A stretch of DNA of 64,000 nt, from NCBI RefSeq assembly GCF_026072635.1, contig NZ_AP023081.1, forward strand, positions 714,501-778,500, read 5' to 3'. Made by a program: the position numbers and the translations under genes. Below the pieces are notes generated by a model. The model was not told the origin of the DNA. It saw nothing but the letters and a program-made list of their open reading frames with translations, and did no database searches. The stretch is from Pseudomonas solani. Lineage in GTDB: Bacteria > Pseudomonadota > Gammaproteobacteria > Pseudomonadales > Pseudomonadaceae. This document shows positions 1-11,012 of this stretch, piece by piece; position 1 is the stretch's first letter, and each line of letters begins with the position of its first letter.

Positions 1-2111
<2,111 letters not shown>

Positions 2112-2176
2112 ACCGACCTGATGCAAGGCGCATGTTGCCTGGCCACGCAGACGGCCGGGCAACGCAAGGAGAGCCG

Positions 2177-3159
<983 letters not shown>

Positions 3160-3194
3160 GCCGTGTTAGGATGCGCGGCGCTTCTGGAGGACCT

Positions 3195-3632
3195 ATGGCC
3201 GAACACGATTTCCGTTACAACCTGCTCAACCCCGCTCACACCCTCAGCGAATGCCGCGCGCTCGCGCCGGGCCGCTATCAGGTCACCGGCACCGGTGGCT
3301 CGATCCAGAACGGCGACACCCTGGTCGTCACCCTCAAGGGCAGCCGTGACCTGGCCATGCGCCTGGAAGTGGAGAAGGTCCGCCACCTGATCAACCCGCC
3401 CGGCCAATGGCTGGCCGTGGCCAAGGGCCCGGTCTTCAAGGAGCTGTCCATCCTCAACTGGCACGTCGACTGCGACGCCTGCGCCAAGCGCCTGGACTTC
3501 GAGTTCGCCGTCGACTCCAGCCTGGGCAAGGCCGCGCAGGCCCCCGCCGCCGAAGCGCGCATCACCGAGCTGGGCTGGGTGAACAGGGACGGCAAGCACC
3601 TCTGCCCGCAATGCCGCAAGGAGACCCCATGA
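3195..3632 (+). CDS. Conserved small protein with C-terminal paired-cysteine (zinc-ribbon-like) motif
   Basis: This 145-residue protein starts at the ATG at 3195, placed by a good ribosome site (CTGGAGG at 3184-3190). I do not recognise a named family. The C-terminal half has two CxxC pairs (CDACAKR and LCPQCRK) about 40 residues apart, which could form a zinc ribbon or a redox pair. There is no signal peptide or membrane segment. The stop overlaps the start of the next gene (ATGA at 3629-3632), so the two are probably co-translated. The same small gene follows ldhA in P. aeruginosa as I remember it; function unknown. Confidence 0.8.
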   Translation: MAEHDFRYNLLNPAHTLSECRALAPGRYQVTGTGGSIQNGDTLVVTLKGSRDLAMRLEVEKVRHLINPPGQWLAVAKGPVFKELSILNWHVDCDACAKRLDFEFAVDSSLGKAAQAPAAEARITELGWVNRDGKHLCPQCRKETP

Positions 3633-4033
3633 ACCACAATGCGCTGATCCTCGGCCTCGCCGCCGCGACCCTGGCGGGCTGCGCCAGCGATGGCCCGAGC
3701 ATCGAGACCGAACGCACCTACCAGGTGGAGTGGATCGGCGAACGCCCGCTGATCGACAACAGCCACCTGACCATCACCCTGGGCCGCGACGGCCGTGCCT
3801 ATGGCAACGGCGGCTGCAACCACTGGTTCGCCTCCTACGAGCTGAAGGACGACAGGATCAGCTTCGGCCCGGTCGGCAGCACCCGCAAGATGTGCGCACC
3901 AGCGCTGATGGAGCAGGAGCAGCGCTTCCTCGACGCCCTGCCGGGCGTGCAGCGCTGGGACTTCTCGGCGATCGAACAGCTGCGCTTGTGGCCCGCCGAA
4001 GGCAAGCCGCTGCGTCTGTGGCCGGAACGCTGA
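3629..4033 (+). CDS. META-domain (HslJ/DUF306-like) lipoprotein
   Basis: This 134-residue protein has an N-terminal lipoprotein signal ending in the lipobox LAGC, so Cys18 or close to it would be lipidated and the protein exported. The body looks like a META domain: the GRAYGNGGCNHW segment corresponds to the conserved G-x-GGCN core, followed by FGPVGSTRKMC and a C-terminal LRLWP. META proteins such as HslJ are envelope proteins linked to stress or antibiotic tolerance, without a known enzymatic activity. The start overlaps the previous stop. It converges on dinB, whose stop lies 3 bp away. Confidence 0.85.
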   Translation: MNHNALILGLAAATLAGCASDGPSIETERTYQVEWIGERPLIDNSHLTITLGRDGRAYGNGGCNHWFASYELKDDRISFGPVGSTRKMCAPALMEQEQRFLDALPGVQRWDFSAIEQLRLWPAEGKPLRLWPER

Positions 4034-4036
4034 ATT

Positions 4037-5092
4037 TCAGAAGAGATTGAGTTGCTCGGCGACGCCTTGCAGGTCCTGCAGGCGCACGCCGACGCCGATC
4101 AGCCGCACCGGCTTATCGCCCCGGGCGAAGGCCGCCCCCAGCAGCAACTTGTAGCTGTCCAGGTCACGCCCCGCGCCCGCCTGCTCCAGGGTGGTCTGGG
4201 AGAAGTCGTGGAACTTCAGCTTCACGAACGGCTTGCCCGGCTTGTAGCTGGAATCCAGCCGCTGCAGGCGCCGCTGCAACTCCTCGTAGAGCTCCGGCAG
4301 GCGCTCCAGGCACGCGCCCAGGTCGGGCAGGTCCTGATCGAAGGTGTTCTCCACGCTCAATGACTGGCGGCGGCTGTCCACCTGCACCGCGCGCTCGTCG
4401 ATGCCCCGCGCCAGGCCGTACAGGCGCTCGCCGAAACTGCCGAACTCGCGGGCCAGGGCCACGCGGCTCCATTCGCGCAGGTCCACACAGTTGATGACGC
4501 CGAGGCGGCCGAGCTTGTCCGCCGTGACCTTGCCCACCCCATGCAGCTTGCTCACCGGCAGCTCGGCGACGAAGTCGTCCACCTGGTCGGGCGTGATCAC
4601 GAACAACCCATTGGGTTTACGCCAGTCGCTGGCGATCTTGGCCAGGAACTTGTTCGGCGCTACCCCGGCCGAGACGGTGATGCGCAGCTCCTGCCAGACC
4701 CGCTTGCGGATCTCCTGGGCGATGCGTGTGGCGCTGCCACTGAAGTGCGGGCTCTCGGAAACGTCGAGGTAAGCCTCATCGAGGGACAACGGCTCGATGA
4801 TCTCGGTGAAATCACGAAGGATGGCGTGGATCTCCCGTGAGGCCTCACGGTAGGCGTCGAAGCGCGGGCGCACGATCAGCAAGTCCGGGCACAGCTTCAG
4901 AGCGTGATGCGACGACATGGCCGAACGCACGCCATAGGCGCGCGCCTCGTAGTTGCAGGTAGCGATCACCCCGCGCCGATCCGCCGAGCCGCCGACCGCC
5001 AGGGGCCGGCCAGCCAACGACGGGTCGTCACGCATCTCGATGGCTGCATAGAAGCAGTCGCAATCTATGTGGATGATCTTCCTTTGACTCAT
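4037..5092 (-). CDS. dinB: DNA polymerase IV (Y-family translesion polymerase)
   Basis: This 351-residue error-prone polymerase copies past lesions. It has the palm Asp in HIDCDCFYAAIEMRD, the catalytic pair in SLDEAYLDV, the helix-hairpin-helix segment (KLHGVGKVTADKLGRLG) and a C-terminal little-finger domain. The last residues, QLNLF, match the beta-clamp-binding consensus QLxLF. The start at 5092 (MSQRKIIHID) is chosen because family members begin here; an upstream in-frame Met at 5125 would add 11 residues. I see no CTG-N10-CAG LexA box in the 109 bp upstream, so SOS control is not evident. Confidence 0.96.
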   Translation of the reverse strand: MSQRKIIHIDCDCFYAAIEMRDDPSLAGRPLAVGGSADRRGVIATCNYEARAYGVRSAMSSHHALKLCPDLLIVRPRFDAYREASREIHAILRDFTEIIEPLSLDEAYLDVSESPHFSGSATRIAQEIRKRVWQELRITVSAGVAPNKFLAKIASDWRKPNGLFVITPDQVDDFVAELPVSKLHGVGKVTADKLGRLGVINCVDLREWSRVALAREFGSFGERLYGLARGIDERAVQVDSRRQSLSVENTFDQDLPDLGACLERLPELYEELQRRLQRLDSSYKPGKPFVKLKFHDFSQTTLEQAGAGRDLDSYKLLLGAAFARGDKPVRLIGVGVRLQDLQGVAEQLNLF

Positions 5093-5201
5093 GAACGCCT
5101 GATACCGATGGAGCGAAGGAAGCACGCTCGGGCGGGCGAATGCCGCCGGGGGCCTCCGCGAACGGGAGGCGGCAAATTCTAGCTGATTTGTCCGGCGGGT
5201 T

Positions 5202-5687
5202 TCAGGGGGCGGACAGCCAGGACTTCAGGGCCCGGGCGTGGTGCTCACACCAAAGCTCCGGGCGGGGGTCGGGCGTGCGCCAGGTCCTCATATAGAGGTC
5301 ATGGGCGGCGTCCACCTCATCGATCGCAGGCAGGCGCGCCGGGTCGGTCCACAACAGCAGGCGAGCGAAGGCTGCGGCGAGCACGTCGTCATGCTCCAGC
5401 GCGGCGCGCACCCGCTCATCCACCGGCGGCACCTGGCGGGCATCGCACACCGCCACGGCCAGGTCGCGGGTGACCGGGCAACGCAGAACGAAATGCACCA
5501 TCTCGTCGGGCGAGCCTGACTGCCAATAACTGTGGGGCCCACCTTCGGCCAGGGGGCGCTTGTCCAAGTCGCTTTCCTGCAAGGCGATGGCGAGCAGCAT
5601 CAACTGCGCCTCGGGGCTATTCATCTCATCGGGCAGCAGGGACAGGGCCGGCTCGAGGACGAGGCGGCGAAGGGAATCGAGGGTCAT
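5202..5687 (-). CDS. Small protein resembling a phage-encoded putative hydrolase family
   Basis: This 161-residue protein has no signal peptide. Several blocks (MLLAIALQES, ALEHDDVLAAAFARLLLWTD, a C-terminal YMRTWR) match my memory of a small family in tailed phages and prophages of Pseudomonas and Burkholderia, sometimes called lysozyme- or transglycosylase-like because of the Q-E-S segment. The GFWQFE block of those phage proteins appears here as HSYWQSGS, so activity may be lost. It lies upstream of dinB on the same strand and near an initiator tRNA. It may be a domesticated phage gene. Phage link is from memory. Confidence 0.6.
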   Translation of the reverse strand: MTLDSLRRLVLEPALSLLPDEMNSPEAQLMLLAIALQESDLDKRPLAEGGPHSYWQSGSPDEMVHFVLRCPVTRDLAVAVCDARQVPPVDERVRAALEHDDVLAAAFARLLLWTDPARLPAIDEVDAAHDLYMRTWRTPDPRPELWCEHHARALKSWLSAP

Positions 5688-6078
5688 GGGAACTCCACAA
5701 CTAAGCGCCCGGCGAAACAGGGCGGCAGGTAGAAGGCCGGCGCGCCGAAGGGTGCGCTCCGAAAGCCGGGGCAGTATCGCCAGCGCCCTGCCCGCTACAA
5801 CGCCCTCGAACCGGAATCAGCCTGAGCCTACCGGTGGCTGGAAGTTTCCTACAGGCACCGCCCGGTACTCTCGACCGGCGACCAGGAAAAGGAATTCCTG
5901 TCGCCCTCGGGGCTGGTTCCCCGTTCCGGCCCCGAGGTTTCCCCCAACTGCTCTCCTTTACCTGTAATCCCCCTGTAAAAGCCCTGTAAAACTGCACGCC
6001 ACTAAGGCTGCACGGGTACCTGACCGCGCGGTCCACGCTAAGCATCTGAAGAAAAAACATTTTTTTCTGAGTCAGGCG
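5688..6078. other. Intergenic stretch without a convincing gene; tandem CCTGTAA repeats and a stem-loop
   Basis: No reading frame here has protein-like composition. It holds a 9-bp stem (CCTCGGGGC 5905-5913 with GCCCCGAGG 5929-5937), a smaller repeat CAGGAA/TTCCTG around 5883-5900, and three CCTGTAA repeats starting at 5961, 5972 and 5983. It lies between the divergent gene 5202-5687 and the tRNA promoter. Confidence 0.6.
5961..5989 (+). promoter_or_regulatory. Three CCTGTAA direct repeats at 11-bp period (candidate response-regulator site)
   Basis: CCTGTAA occurs at 5961-5967, 5972-5978 and 5983-5989, exactly 11 bp apart and thus on one face of the helix. OmpR/PhoB-family regulators bind such tandem repeats (PhoB box: 7-mers at 11 bp; CpxR box: GTAAA-N5/6-GTAAA). 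Here GTAA(A/T) recurs with 6-bp spacers, closest to the CpxR form. The target gene is unclear. Confidence 0.4.
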
Positions 6079-6106
6079 TTGACAGGGTGAATTAAATCGC
6101 TAGAAT
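6079..6106 (+). promoter_or_regulatory. Promoter of tRNA-fMet
   Basis: A perfect -35 TTGACA (6079-6084) and a -10 TAGAAT (6101-6106) are separated by 16 bp. Transcription would start about 6-8 bp before the tRNA at 6120, and the G/C-rich stretch in between resembles the discriminator of stable-RNA promoters. Confidence 0.85.
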
Positions 6107-6119
6107 GCCGACCCACAGA

Positions 6120-6196
<77 letters not shown>

Positions 6197-6203
6197 AATA
6201 CGG

Positions 6204-6231
6204 AAAGGCCACTCGAAAGAGTGGCCTTTTT
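6204..6231 (+). terminator. Rho-independent terminator of tRNA-fMet
   Basis: The stem AAAGGCCACTC / GAGTGGCCTTT with a GAAA loop is followed by a T run, 7 bp after the CCA end of the tRNA. Confidence 0.93.
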
Positions 6232-6367
6232 CGTTTGGGCGTCTTTTCTTAGGCTATAGCCGCTCCTCCCTCGGTCAGGCCATGAGCCATGGAAAATATT
6301 GCATGACGGGGCTTGGAACTTGCCCGCGCTGCCCACATCCTGTGGCGCACATTGCATGAGGTGCTCG

Positions 6368-9016
6368 ATGCGCGCCAACTCCACCGCTGAAAACCCGCTC
6401 CCCGAAGATCCCACCCTGCAGGACGAACCTGCGCAACTGCGCTGGCTCGACCGCATAAGCGCCTACCGACAGCCCATCGGGCTGGCCTTTACCCTTCTGC
6501 TATTCACCATCGGCCTGGTCGCCTGCTGGCACCTGCTGCGCGAGCTCGACCCCGATGCGCTGCGTACGGCGGTGCGGGACGTTCCCGGCACCAGCCTGCT
6601 GATGGCCATCGGCGCCACCGCGATCGGCTTCGTCGCGCTGATGGGCTACGAGTGGTCCGGCTGCCGCTTCGCCGGGGTCAAGCTGCCTTTCCCACGCATG
6701 GCCCTGGGCAGCTTCTGCGCCACCGGCATCGGCAACGCCATCGGCCTGTCGGTGATCACCGGCGGCTCGGTGCGCTACCGCCTCTACAGCCGCGACAACG
6801 TCGGCACTGGGGATATCGCCCGCATCACCCTGTTCGCCAGCCTGGCCCTGGGCAGCGCCCTGCCGCCCCTGGCCGCCGTGGCCGCGCTGAGCGACCTGCC
6901 GGCCGCCGCCCAGGCCCTGCGCATTTCCACCACCCTGGTGGCGATCATCGCCAGCGCGGTGATCGCGGCCACCGTCATCGCCGTGCTCTGGCTGTCGCGC
7001 CTGCGTGAGCCGGTGGCGCCGACCCCGGGTTGCGTGAACATCCGCATCGGCCATCGCACCCTGCGCCTACCGGGCCTGCAACTGTCCGCGCTGCAACTGC
7101 TGATCACCCTGGTCGATGTCTGCGCTGCCGCCGCCGTGCTTTATGTGCTGCTGCCGGAAGCGCCGCCCCTGGGTGCCTTCCTGCTGGTCTACCTGCTGGC
7201 CCTGGCTGCCGGCGTGCTCAGCCACGTACCGGGCGGCGTCGGTGTGTTCGAGGCCGTCTTGCTGGCGGCCTTTGCCGGCCAGCTCGGTGCCGCGCCCCTG
7301 GCCGCCGCGCTGCTGCTCTACCGCCTCATCTATGTGGGCCTGCCGCTGATCCTCGCCTGCCTGCTGCTGCTGGCCAACGAGGCACAGCGCTTCCTGCCCG
7401 CCGGGCGCCAGGCGGTACGCGCCGCCTCCGGCCTGGCTGCGCCGGTGCTGTCGCTGATGGTGTTTCTCTCCGGCGTGGTGCTGCTGTTCTCCGGCGCCAC
7501 CCCGGCCATCGACACCCGCCTGGAGCACCTGAGCTTCCTGATCCCCCATCGCCTGATCGACGCCTCGCACCTGGCCGCCAGCCTGGTGGGCGTGCTTTGC
7601 CTGCTCCTGGCCCACGGCCTGCGTCGGCGCCTGTCGGCAGCCTGGGCGCTGACGGTGATCCTGCTGCTGGCCGGTGCCGGCCTGTCGATGCTCAAGGGCT
7701 TCGATTGGGAAGAGGCCAGCCTGCTGGTGCTCACCGCCATCCTCCTGGCGATGTTCCGCAGCGCCTTCTACCGCCCCAGCCGCCTGCTGGAGATGCCCTT
7801 CTCGCCGGTCAACCTGGGCGCCAGCGCCTGCGTGCTGGCGGCGTCTCTGTGGCTGATGTTCTTCGCCTACCAGGACGTGCCCTACAGCCATGAGTTGTTC
7901 TGGCAGTTCGCCGTGGACGCCGACGCCCCGCGCACCCTGCGCGCGACCCTGGGCAGCGGCCTGTTGCTGGCCGGCCTGGCACTTATCTGGCTGCTGCGAC
8001 CGATCCCCCTGGTGATCCACGAGCCCACCGAGGAAGAACTGCTCAAGGCCAGCGAGATCGTCAAGGCATCCGGCCAGCCCGACGGCGGCCTGGTGCTGAC
8101 CGGCGACAAGGCGCTGCTGTTCCACCCCGAGGAAGACGCCTTCCTGATGTTCGCCCGTCGCGGCCGCAGCCTGGTGGCGCTGTTCGACCCCATCGGCAAG
8201 GCCAACCACCGCGCCGAGCTGATCTGGCAGTTCCGCGACCTCTGCGACGTGCACCACGCGCGCCCGGTGTTCTACCAGGTGCGTGCGGAGAACCTGCCCT
8301 ACTACATGGATATCGGCCTCAGCGCCCTGAAGCTCGGCGAAGAGGCGCGGGTCGACCTGCGCCGCTTCGACCTGGAAGCCAAGAACAAGGCCATGAAGGA
8401 TCTGCGCTACACCCTCAGCCGGGGCCAGCGTGACGGCCTGTCGATGGAGATATTCGACGCCGGGCTGGCGCCCCTGGAGACGCTGCAAGCCATCTCCGAA
8501 GCCTGGATGCAGGGCAAGCAGGTGCGCGAGAAGGGCTTCTCCCTGGGCCGCTTCGACCCGGAGTACCTCAAGCACTTCCGCATTGCGGTGGTTTCCTTCG
8601 AAGGCAAGGCCATGGCCTTCGCCAACCTGCTGGAGACCAGCAGCAGCGACCTGGCCAGCCTGGACCTGATGCGCGTGCACCCCGAAGCGCCCAAGCTGAC
8701 CATGGAATTCCTCATGCTCAACCTGCTGCTGCACTTCAAGGAGCGCGGGCATGAACGCTTCAGTCTGGGCATGGTGCCCCTGGCCGGCCTGCAGCCGCGC
8801 CGTGGCGCACCGCTGACCCAGCGCCTGGGCGCCCTGGTGTTCCGCCGTGGCGAGCAGTTCTACAACTTCCAGGGCCTGCGCCGCTTCAAGGACAAGTTCC
8901 AGCCCGAGTGGGAGCCGCGCTACATGGCCGTGCCCGCCGGCCTCGACCCGCTAGTGGCGCTGGCCGATACCGCCGCGCTTATCGCCGGCGGCTTCACCGG
9001 ACTGGTCAAACGCTGA
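6368..9016 (+). CDS. mprF: Alanyl-phosphatidylglycerol synthase (MprF family)
   Basis: This 882-residue inner-membrane enzyme transfers an amino acid from aminoacyl-tRNA to phosphatidylglycerol, reducing negative surface charge and sensitivity to cationic peptides. The N-terminal ~520 residues hold many membrane segments (flippase-like part, including TGIGNAIGLSVITGGSVRYR). The C-terminal ~330 residues are the cytosolic synthase (DUF2156) with FSLGMVPLAGLQPRRG near the end. The ATG at 6368 is chosen because AGGTG precedes it at 6 bp and the length matches the P. aeruginosa A-PG synthase (881 residues, from memory). The next gene starts 7 bp later and probably hydrolyses its product. Lipid specificity (Ala rather than Lys) is inferred from orthology. 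Confidence 0.95.
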   Translation: MRANSTAENPLPEDPTLQDEPAQLRWLDRISAYRQPIGLAFTLLLFTIGLVACWHLLRELDPDALRTAVRDVPGTSLLMAIGATAIGFVALMGYEWSGCRFAGVKLPFPRMALGSFCATGIGNAIGLSVITGGSVRYRLYSRDNVGTGDIARITLFASLALGSALPPLAAVAALSDLPAAAQALRISTTLVAIIASAVIAATVIAVLWLSRLREPVAPTPGCVNIRIGHRTLRLPGLQLSALQLLITLVDVCAAAAVLYVLLPEAPPLGAFLLVYLLALAAGVLSHVPGGVGVFEAVLLAAFAGQLGAAPLAAALLLYRLIYVGLPLILACLLLLANEAQRFLPAGRQAVRAASGLAAPVLSLMVFLSGVVLLFSGATPAIDTRLEHLSFLIPHRLIDASHLAASLVGVLCLLLAHGLRRRLSAAWALTVILLLAGAGLSMLKGFDWEEASLLVLTAILLAMFRSAFYRPSRLLEMPFSPVNLGASACVLAASLWLMFFAYQDVPYSHELFWQFAVDADAPRTLRATLGSGLLLAGLALIWLLRPIPLVIHEPTEEELLKASEIVKASGQPDGGLVLTGDKALLFHPEEDAFLMFARRGRSLVALFDPIGKANHRAELIWQFRDLCDVHHARPVFYQVRAENLPYYMDIGLSALKLGEEARVDLRRFDLEAKNKAMKDLRYTLSRGQRDGLSMEIFDAGLAPLETLQAISEAWMQGKQVREKGFSLGRFDPEYLKHFRIAVVSFEGKAMAFANLLETSSSDLASLDLMRVHPEAPKLTMEFLMLNLLLHFKERGHERFSLGMVPLAGLQPRRGAPLTQRLGALVFRRGEQFYNFQGLRRFKDKFQPEWEPRYMAVPAGLDPLVALADTAALIAGGFTGLVKR

Positions 9017-9023
9017 GGGAACC

Positions 9024-10286
9024 ATGCTCAAACATAAATGGCAGCGCCTCCTGCTGGTCGTCATCCTTCTCGCCATCGGCGTCGGCCTGGCGCTCTGGAG
9101 CCGCCCCGCGCCCCAGGCACGGGTCGAACAGAAGCAACTGGCGGACGGCAGCCCCGCCACCCTGGCGACCCCGCCAGCGGATGCCAAGGCGCGGGTGCTG
9201 GTGCTGGTGGATGCCGAGCAGCAACTGAAGGAAGCCGAGCTCTTGGCCCTGGCTCACGACAGCGCCGCCCGCATCGTGCAACTGGCTCTGCCGGCCAATG
9301 ATTGCGACGCCCAGCAGCACCTGCTCCAAAACGCGCAGGAGCTGCTCCAGGGCGAACCTACCCTGGTGGCGGGCATAGGCCCGGGAGCCGCCTTCGCCTG
9401 GCGTTGGCTGGCCGGCCAGGACAAGGACGAGGCACGCGCCCTGTCCATCGACTTCAGCCTGGAACACGCCGACTGCCCGACCCCGCTGCCCAAGACCGCC
9501 CCCCACGGCCACTGGAGCATCGCCTGGAACGACAACCCGGACGATCCCAGTGCCGCCTTCGCCCGGGACCAGGCCAACGCCGACACCAGCATCAGCGACT
9601 ACGACACCACCCTGCCCCAGCTGCTCAACGAGCAGTTGCGCGCCCTGCTTCAAGGCGAAGGCACACCGATGCCGGTGGTCGAGGTGCCCGCCGCCAAGCC
9701 CTCCTCCACCGTCACCCTGTTCTATTCGGGCGACGGCGGCTGGCGTGACCTGGACCGCGCCGTGGCCGAGGAAATGGCCAAGCGCGACCACTCGGTGGTC
9801 GGCATCGATGCGCTGCGCTACTTCTGGCAGCACAAAAGCCCCGAACAGGGCGCCGCCGACCTCAGCCGGCTGATGAAGCAGTACCGCGAGAAATGGGGCG
9901 CCCAGCGCTTCGTACTGGCCGGCTACTCCTTCGGCGCCGATGTATTGCCGGCCTTCTACAACCGCCTGCCCAAGGCGGACCAGCAGCAGGTGGACGCCAT
10001 CCTCCTGCTGGCCCTGGCGCGCAGCGGCAGCTTCGAGATCGAGGTGCAGGGCTGGCTCGGCAAGGCAGGCCAGGAAGCGCCCACCAGCCCGGAACTGATC
10101 AAGCTGCCGGCCGAGAAGGTGCTTTGCATCTATGGCCAGGAAGAGGCCAGCGAGAGCGGCTGTACCCAGCCCGGCGCCCCAGGTGAAGTGCTGGCGCTGC
10201 CCGGCGGCCACCACTACGACGAGAACTACCCGGCGCTGGCGGAACGCCTGGTCGCCGCCATCGCCAAGCGCCAGCCCGCCCCATGA
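9024..10286 (+). CDS. Periplasmic alanyl-phosphatidylglycerol hydrolase, VirJ/AcvB-like
   Basis: This 420-residue protein has a basic start followed by a hydrophobic segment at about residues 8-25 (signal peptide or anchor), so it should act in the periplasm. The second half is a VirJ-type alpha/beta hydrolase: YSGDGGWRD, the nucleophile elbow GYSFGAD and the likely catalytic His in PGGHHYDE. The neighbouring P. aeruginosa orthologue removes alanine from A-PG, letting the cell tune the lipid made by MprF. The two genes are 7 bp apart (GAGGGAACC before the ATG). An agrobacterial VirJ-like secretion role is less likely in this context. Confidence 0.88.
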   Translation: MLKHKWQRLLLVVILLAIGVGLALWSRPAPQARVEQKQLADGSPATLATPPADAKARVLVLVDAEQQLKEAELLALAHDSAARIVQLALPANDCDAQQHLLQNAQELLQGEPTLVAGIGPGAAFAWRWLAGQDKDEARALSIDFSLEHADCPTPLPKTAPHGHWSIAWNDNPDDPSAAFARDQANADTSISDYDTTLPQLLNEQLRALLQGEGTPMPVVEVPAAKPSSTVTLFYSGDGGWRDLDRAVAEEMAKRDHSVVGIDALRYFWQHKSPEQGAADLSRLMKQYREKWGAQRFVLAGYSFGADVLPAFYNRLPKADQQQVDAILLLALARSGSFEIEVQGWLGKAGQEAPTSPELIKLPAEKVLCIYGQEEASESGCTQPGAPGEVLALPGGHHYDENYPALAERLVAAIAKRQPAP

Positions 10287-10403
10287 CGCCACCCGCCAGG
10301 TGGCGTGCGGCGCGACTTTTGATCTGCTTCATTTTCACTTAAGCCACGGCCGCTAAACTGGGGACAAGCCCGCCACCACGATGCGGGACAACAAGGAGCC
10401 GTG

Positions 10404-10946
10404 ATGACCACCCAAACGTCCCGCTACGGGACACTCTCAATCGCGTTGCACTGGCTGATGCTGCTGCTGATTGCCGCCGTCTACGCCACCATCGAGCTGA
10501 AGGGCAACTTTCCCAAAGGCAGCGAGACCCGCGAACTGCTCAAGCAATGGCACTTCATGCTGGGCCTTTCGGTATTTGCACTGGTGTTCGTGCGCATCGC
10601 CGCACGCTTTCTCTCCCCCACTCCGCCGATCACCCCGAACCCGCCGGCCTGGCAGAACGCCCTGGCGAAGCTGGCGCACCTGGCGCTGTACGGCCTGATG
10701 CTGGGCCTGCCGTTCGCTGGCTGGCTGATCCTCAGCGCCGCCGGCAAGCCGATCCCCTTCTTCGGCCTGGAGCTGCCGCCGCTGATCGACAAGAACCCCG
10801 ACCTCGCCGGCCAGATCAAGGAAGTGCACGAGACCGTGGCCGTCCTCGGTTACTGGCTGATCGGCCTGCACGCGGTGGCCGCGCTGTTCCACCACTTCAT
10901 CAGCAAGGACGACACCGTGCGGCGCATGCTGCCCGGCCGCGACTGA
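10404..10946 (+). CDS. Cytochrome b561 family protein
   Basis: This 180-residue protein has four hydrophobic helices and four likely haem-ligating or nearby histidines: H16 in ALHWLM, H50 in QWHFMLG, and two in the C-terminal helices (VHETVAV and LHAVAALFHH). It fits the bacterial di-haem b561 family, small inner-membrane electron carriers between quinone and periplasmic partners or oxygen species. The ATG at 10404 is chosen over the GTG at 10401 because AAGGAG (10393-10398) lies 5 bp before it. It is separated from mprF-hydrolase by 117 bp and ends at a terminator. Confidence 0.92.
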   Translation: MTTQTSRYGTLSIALHWLMLLLIAAVYATIELKGNFPKGSETRELLKQWHFMLGLSVFALVFVRIAARFLSPTPPITPNPPAWQNALAKLAHLALYGLMLGLPFAGWLILSAAGKPIPFFGLELPPLIDKNPDLAGQIKEVHETVAVLGYWLIGLHAVAALFHHFISKDDTVRRMLPGRD

Positions 10947-10959
10947 TCGACACCCCATG

Positions 10960-10988
10960 AAAAAGCCCGGGCCATGCCCGGGCTTTTT
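10960..10988. terminator. Bidirectional terminator between cytochrome b561 gene and kup
   Basis: The inverted repeat AAAAAGCCCGGGC / GCCCGGGCTTTTT (loop CAT) has T runs on both strands and lies between convergent genes. Confidence 0.93.
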
Positions 10989-11012
10989 CGTTATGGCGAA
11001 CCCCGTCGCCGA

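Noticed and set aside
7067..8752. 561-codon minus-strand open frame inside mprF
   Set aside because: Gln/Gly-rich shadow of the mprF gene.
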